DNA of 64,000 nucleotides from Scopulibacillus_A cellulosilyticus (lineage in GTDB: Bacteria; Bacillota; Bacilli; Bacillales; Sporolactobacillaceae): the NCBI RefSeq assembly GCF_042665295.1, contig NZ_JBHTCO010000042.1, forward strand, positions 73,801 through 137,800, given 5' to 3'. Positions 60,466-64,000 of this stretch are shown piece after piece. Position numbers and translations under genes: made by a program. How positions within the stretch are numbered: the first letter of the stretch is position 1; each line of letters starts with the position of its first letter. Below the pieces are notes generated by a model. The model had not been told where the DNA came from. It worked only from the letters and a program-made list of their open reading frames with translations, and did not search any database.

Positions 60466-61350
60466 ATGGCACAAACTGGTACAGATCGCGTAAAACGCGG
60501 TATGGCTGAAATGCAAAAAGGCGGCGTCATTATGGACGTTGTTAATGCAGAACAAGCAAAAATAGCGGAAGAGGCAGGCGCTGTTGCCGTTATGGCTTTA
60601 GAAAGGGTTCCTGCTGATATCCGTGCAGCAGGCGGCGTTGCCCGTATGGCTGATCCGACTATCGTAGAAGAGGTTATGAATGCGGTATCAATACCGGTTA
60701 TGGCTAAAGCGAGAATCGGTCATATTACTGAAGCGCGTGTACTTGAAGCGATGGGTGTAGACTACATTGACGAAAGTGAAGTTCTGACACCGGCTGATGA
60801 CCAGTTTCATATAAATAAAAGTGAATATACAGTTCCGTTTGTTTGCGGATGCCGTAATCTTGGAGAGGCAGCCCGCCGCATTGGTGAAGGTGCTTCCATG
60901 TTAAGAACTAAAGGCGAGCCTGGAACAGGCAATATTGTTGAAGCAGTTCGTCATTTAAGATTAGTTAATGCACAAATCCGCAAGGTTCGGGGCATGTCAG
61001 AAGACGAATTAATGACTGAAGCAAAAGAACTCGGCGCACCTTATGAAATTTTACTGCAAATCAAGAAAGAAGGCCGCCTTCCGGTTGTTAACTTTGCTGC
61101 CGGCGGTGTTGCAACACCTGCGGATGCAGCTCTTATGATGCAGCTTGGCGCAGACGGTGTCTTTGTTGGTTCAGGTATTTTTAAATCCGATAATCCTGCA
61201 AAATTTGCAAGATCAATTGTTGAAGCAACAACACATTTTGAAGACTACAAATTAATTGCTGAGTTGTCTAAGGGTCTTGGAACAGCAATGAAAGGTATTG
61301 AAATGTCTACTTTAGACCCGTCACAACGCATGCAAGATCGCAGTCATTAA
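60466..61350 (+). CDS. pdxS: Pyridoxal 5'-phosphate synthase subunit PdxS
   Basis: A 294-residue synthase subunit that makes PLP from ribose 5-phosphate, glyceraldehyde 3-phosphate and ammonia supplied by PdxT. Substrate-binding Lys81 lies in PVMAKARIGH, and the second lysine in CRNLGEAARRIGEGASMLRTKGE. The C-terminal LSKGLGTAMKGIE is intact. The ATG at 60466 follows GGGAGG. It is in an operon with pdxT. Confidence 0.97.
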   Translation: MAQTGTDRVKRGMAEMQKGGVIMDVVNAEQAKIAEEAGAVAVMALERVPADIRAAGGVARMADPTIVEEVMNAVSIPVMAKARIGHITEARVLEAMGVDYIDESEVLTPADDQFHINKSEYTVPFVCGCRNLGEAARRIGEGASMLRTKGEPGTGNIVEAVRHLRLVNAQIRKVRGMSEDELMTEAKELGAPYEILLQIKKEGRLPVVNFAAGGVATPADAALMMQLGADGVFVGSGIFKSDNPAKFARSIVEATTHFEDYKLIAELSKGLGTAMKGIEMSTLDPSQRMQDRSH

Positions 61351-61363
61351 GGAAGGGTATATC

Positions 61364-61945
61364 ATGACATTTAAAATTGGCGTCTTAGGGCTTCAGGGAG
61401 CGTTTCGTGAACACGCAAAAGCGCTTGAAGCGACAAACACAGAAGTCTCGATCGTTAAGAGAGTACACGAACTGGAAGGTTTGGACGGGCTTGTTATTCC
61501 TGGCGGCGAGAGCACAACAATGAGACGATTAATGGATAAATATGAATTATTTGATGCCATTAAACAATTTGCTAATGAAAAGCCGGTCTTCGGTACTTGC
61601 GCAGGTTTGATTTTAATGGCTAAAAAGATCGATGGACAAAAGGGTCCTCATCTTGCTTTGATGGATATCAATGTTAAGCGAAATGCCTTTGGAAGACAAG
61701 TGGAAAGTTTTGAAGCTGAACTTGATATTAAGGATGTCGCTGATAACTTTGTCGGTGTCTTTATTCGTGCGCCATATATTACTGAAGTAGGCGAAGATGT
61801 AGAAGTTTTGGCAACATACGACGGTAAAATTGTCGCTGCAAGACAAGGACATTTCTTAACAGCGGCATTTCATCCCGAGCTGACGGACGATAATCGTTTC
61901 CATCAATATTTTGTTGAAATGGTGAAAGGGAAAGTTTTAGTATAA
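61364..61945 (+). CDS. pdxT: PLP synthase glutaminase subunit PdxT
   Basis: A 193-residue class I glutaminase that feeds ammonia to PdxS. The oxyanion strand GGESTTM lies near residues 48-54, the catalytic Cys79 is in FGTCAGLI, and the His/Glu pair is in FHPEL near 170. It lies 13 bases behind pdxS with GGAAGGG ahead. Confidence 0.97.
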   Translation: MTFKIGVLGLQGAFREHAKALEATNTEVSIVKRVHELEGLDGLVIPGGESTTMRRLMDKYELFDAIKQFANEKPVFGTCAGLILMAKKIDGQKGPHLALMDINVKRNAFGRQVESFEAELDIKDVADNFVGVFIRAPYITEVGEDVEVLATYDGKIVAARQGHFLTAAFHPELTDDNRFHQYFVEMVKGKVLV

Positions 61946-62029
61946 TTTTTTGAAAGTCATCTTTAAGTATAACTTGAATTTTTCCTGTAAATAATGTAAA
62001 TTAAATAAATAAAACCATTTTACAAAAAA

Positions 62030-62275
62030 GCAATGATGGGAAAAAGTAACAAATGCCGTTTTGCATAGAGAATCGGTGGTTGGTGCAAACCGATCAAAGC
62101 GCGTTGTGAATCCGTCCCTGAGTTGAAATGCTGATATAGAATTACTTTATTAGGCATTTCCGGTTGACAGGCCGTTACCTGTTTAAGCGGCCGATGATTG
62201 AATGATCCATCGGCAACTAGGGTGGCAACGCGGGTGAACTCTCGTCCCTTTCTTAAGGGATGGGAGTTTTTTTAT
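62030..62275 (+). promoter_or_regulatory. T-box leader of serS
   Basis: In order: GATGGGAAAAAGTAAC (stem I start), the apical GGTTGGTGCAAACC, a specifier TCC (62111-62113) in GTGAATCCGTCC, the T-box AGGGTGGCAACGCGG (62219-62233), and the terminator AACTCTCGTCCCTT/AAGGGATGGGAGTT with a T-run (62237-62273). The UCC specifier fits serine. The remaining part of the 348-base gap after pdxT is AT-rich. Confidence 0.93.
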
Positions 62276-62293
62276 TTTGAAGGAGGATTAATT

Positions 62294-63580
62294 ATGCTCG
62301 ATTTAAAATTTGTACGGGAAAACTATGATGAAATTAAAGCTAAGCTGAATAAGCGCGGTGAAGATTTAACAGACTTTGATAAATTTAAGGATTACGATGA
62401 TAAACGTCGAAAGCTTATTCAAGAAACGGAAAAGCTAAAAGCAAAACGTAATGAAGTATCCCAAGAAATAGCTAAGAAAAAACGTGAAAAGCAGGATGCT
62501 GATGACCTTATTAAGGAAATGCGCGAAGTTGGCGATAATATAAAATCTCTTGATGGCGAATTGCGCACTGTTGAAGCTGATCTTGAAAAATTAATGTTGT
62601 CAATCCCGAACATTCCTCACGAATCTGTACCGGTCGGTGAGGATGAAGAAGATAATATTGAAATCAGAAACTGGGGTAATGTACCGGAGTTTGACTTTGA
62701 AGCTAAGCCGCACTGGGATTTGGCTTCTCAATTAGGCATCCTTGATTTTGAAAGGGCGTCCAAAGTTACCGGCAGCCGTTTTGTTTTCTATAAAGGGCTT
62801 GGAGCGAGATTGGAAAGAGCGCTTATTAATTTTATGATGGATCTTCATCAGGAAGAACACGGCTATACGGAAATGCTGCCGCCATATCTTGTTAACCGTA
62901 CAAGTATGACAGGGACTGGCCAATTGCCTAAGTTTGAAGAGGATGCCTTTAAAATCCGTGAAGAAGATTATTTCCTTATCCCGACAGCTGAAGTGCCTGT
63001 CACTAATTTCCACCGTGACGAAATTCTAGATGGCGAACAATTGCCTTATGCTTATGTCGCATTCAGCTCTTGTTTCCGCTCTGAAGCAGGTTCTGCCGGA
63101 AGAGATACAAGAGGTCTCATCCGTCAGCATCAATTTAATAAGGTTGAGTTAGTTCGGTTCGTCAAACCTGAGGATTCGTATGATGAATTAGAAAAATTAA
63201 CAGGCCATGCTGAAAAAGTGCTTCAGCTTCTTGGACTCCCATATCGCGTTATGAGCATGTGCACAGGAGATCTTGGATTTACCGCCGCTAAAAAATACGA
63301 TTTAGAGGTTTGGCTGCCAAGTTATAATACTTACCGTGAAATTTCTTCTTGCAGTAATTTTGAAGCCTACCAGGCGCGCCGTGCAAACATCCGTTTCCGC
63401 CGCGATTCAAAAACCAAATCAAAGCCGGAATTTGTCCATACGTTGAATGGATCCGGTTTGGCAATCGGCCGGACGGTTGCCGCCATTTTAGAGAATTATC
63501 AGCAGTCTGATGGCAGCATTGTTATTCCGGAAGTACTGAGACCTTACATGAGAAATGTTGAAAAAATAGAAGCAAAATAA
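62294..63580 (+). CDS. serS: Seryl-tRNA synthetase
   Basis: A 428-residue class II synthetase. The N-terminal long coiled-coil arm (about 30-100, Lys/Glu rich) binds the tRNA-Ser variable arm. The catalytic core shows FRSEAGSAGRDTRGLIRQHQFNKVE (motif 2 region) and GSGLAIGRTVAAILENYQ (motif 3). The ATG at 62294 follows AAGGAGG. The frame is open upstream through the T-box but is not coding there. A tRNA-Ser gene lies directly downstream. Confidence 0.97.
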   Translation: MLDLKFVRENYDEIKAKLNKRGEDLTDFDKFKDYDDKRRKLIQETEKLKAKRNEVSQEIAKKKREKQDADDLIKEMREVGDNIKSLDGELRTVEADLEKLMLSIPNIPHESVPVGEDEEDNIEIRNWGNVPEFDFEAKPHWDLASQLGILDFERASKVTGSRFVFYKGLGARLERALINFMMDLHQEEHGYTEMLPPYLVNRTSMTGTGQLPKFEEDAFKIREEDYFLIPTAEVPVTNFHRDEILDGEQLPYAYVAFSSCFRSEAGSAGRDTRGLIRQHQFNKVELVRFVKPEDSYDELEKLTGHAEKVLQLLGLPYRVMSMCTGDLGFTAAKKYDLEVWLPSYNTYREISSCSNFEAYQARRANIRFRRDSKTKSKPEFVHTLNGSGLAIGRTVAAILENYQQSDGSIVIPEVLRPYMRNVEKIEAK

Positions 63581-63676
63581 TTTTGATGAGCGTAAGCGGA
63601 TGCTTGCGCTTATTCATATAAAAAATAAATGCTTGTTTTAAGTCCAAATGTATATTATAATTTTACGTGTCACAAA

Positions 63677-63769
63677 GGAGGAGTACCCAAGTCCGGCTGA
63701 AGGGATCGGTCTTGAAAACCGACAGGGGCTTAACGGCCCGCGGGGGTTCGAATCCCTCCTCCTCCGCCA
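63677..63769 (+). tRNA. tRNA-Ser (TGA)
   Basis: A 93-base tRNA with the long variable arm of serine tRNAs (GGGGCTTAACGGCCC region). The acceptor GGAGGAG pairs with CTCCTCC, then an encoded GCCA. The anticodon loop is CTTGAAA (anticodon TGA), and the T loop GGTTCGAATCC. Confidence 0.96.
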
Positions 63770-63807
63770 TATACAATGCTAAGTAAGTAAAATATCGAAA
63801 TCAATTA

Positions 63808-63839
63808 AGGTCATTCAGCTTGGTTGAATGGCCTTTTTT
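63808..63839 (+). terminator. tRNA-Ser terminator
   Basis: AGGTCATTCA pairs with TTGAATGGCCT (one bulged or wobble position), followed by TTTTTT. Confidence 0.8.
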
Positions 63840-63878
63840 ATATTTTCAAGGGAATTTTTACATCAACTTTTTAAAAAA

Positions 63879-64000
63879 GGCTCTATAATATTTGTTGGGG
63901 TATGAGAAAAATTAAAACAAAAAAATACACGCAAGCTCCTTAATCCTTTACACTTGAATTGTCCAGAAACAAGAGAAGGATAGGAGTTACGTGTATATGC
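63879..64000 (+). mobile_element. Probable left end of an insertion sequence, cut by the window
   Basis: GGCTCTATAATATTTGTTGG (63879-63898) has the look of an ISL3-family terminal inverted repeat, from memory. About 100 bases on, AAGGATAGGAG precedes an ATG at 63997, a usual layout for a transposase start. The rest lies outside the window, so neither the transposase nor the right end can be checked. Confidence 0.4.

Noticed and set aside
62198..62293. Upstream extension of serS by 32 codons
   Set aside because: It runs through the T-box antiterminator and terminator. AAGGAGG and the MLDLKFVR start place the gene at 62294.

Overview
The window looks like the chromosomal replication-origin region of an AT-rich, endospore-forming member of the Bacillales (Firmicutes). 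The core gene order is that of Bacillus: rpmH/rnpA/yidD/yidC/jag/mnmE/mnmG/rsmG/noc/soj/spo0J on one side of dnaA, and dnaN/yaaA/recF/remB/gyrB/gyrA/yaaC/guaB/dacA/pdxS/pdxT/serS on the other. yyaC, a sporulation-specific family, and the SpoIIIJ-type YidC support a spore former. A single-chain glycyl-tRNA synthetase replaces the two-subunit enzyme of B. subtilis, so it is not a close B. subtilis relative. I cannot fix the genus from sequence alone.

Positions 1-19.6 kb form an accessory catabolic island. It holds an MFS sugar porter; a phenolic acid decarboxylase operon (DUF3237 gene plus padC) with divergent padR and a perfect PadR-type operator; two transporter/dehydrogenase sets; an IolB-family isomerase with a divergent LacI-type regulator; a secreted rhamnogalacturonan lyase; a GH4 alpha-galacturonidase (LplD type); a GPH symporter; a GntR/FCD regulator; and a three-gene unit of Gfo/Idh/MocA dehydrogenase, DUF993 aldolase-like protein and TIM-barrel isomerase, followed by another dehydrogenase. 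The theme is plant cell-wall use: cleaving pectin outside the cell, importing fragments, processing uronates and detoxifying hydroxycinnamates. Two operator families tie parts of the island together: an AACAACGTTGTT palindrome at 7.15 and 12.08 kb, and TATATA-N-TATATA palindromes at 4.8, 14.9 and 15.1 kb.

Positions 19.6-45.9 kb are core genes, mostly on the minus strand: tRNAs (Phe, Asp, fMet), purA, dnaB, rplI, gdpP, yybS, rpsR-ssb-rpsF, ychF, a DUF951 gene, glyS with a T-box, parB/parA/noc, rsmG, mnmG, mnmE, jag, yidC, yidD, rnpA and rpmH. The interruptions are a CDF metal exporter with an elaborate leader, a lone CheW-like gene, a YkvI-type membrane protein, yyaC and a DUF554 gene. oriC is bipartite around dnaA (46.1-48.05 kb), with DnaA boxes on both sides and a DnaA-trio/AT-rich unwinding region just before dnaN. 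The genes to its right lie on the plus strand except yaaC.

Two families of small non-coding repeats are scattered through intergenic gaps. Family A has TGTTCAAAAAG-like inverted ends and one copy has an 8-bp flanking duplication. Family B starts with AAAGAAAACTTG. They sit in the purA leader, immediately upstream of the rpsF promoter, between rpmH and rnpA, and before recF. The window ends in what looks like the left end of an insertion sequence.
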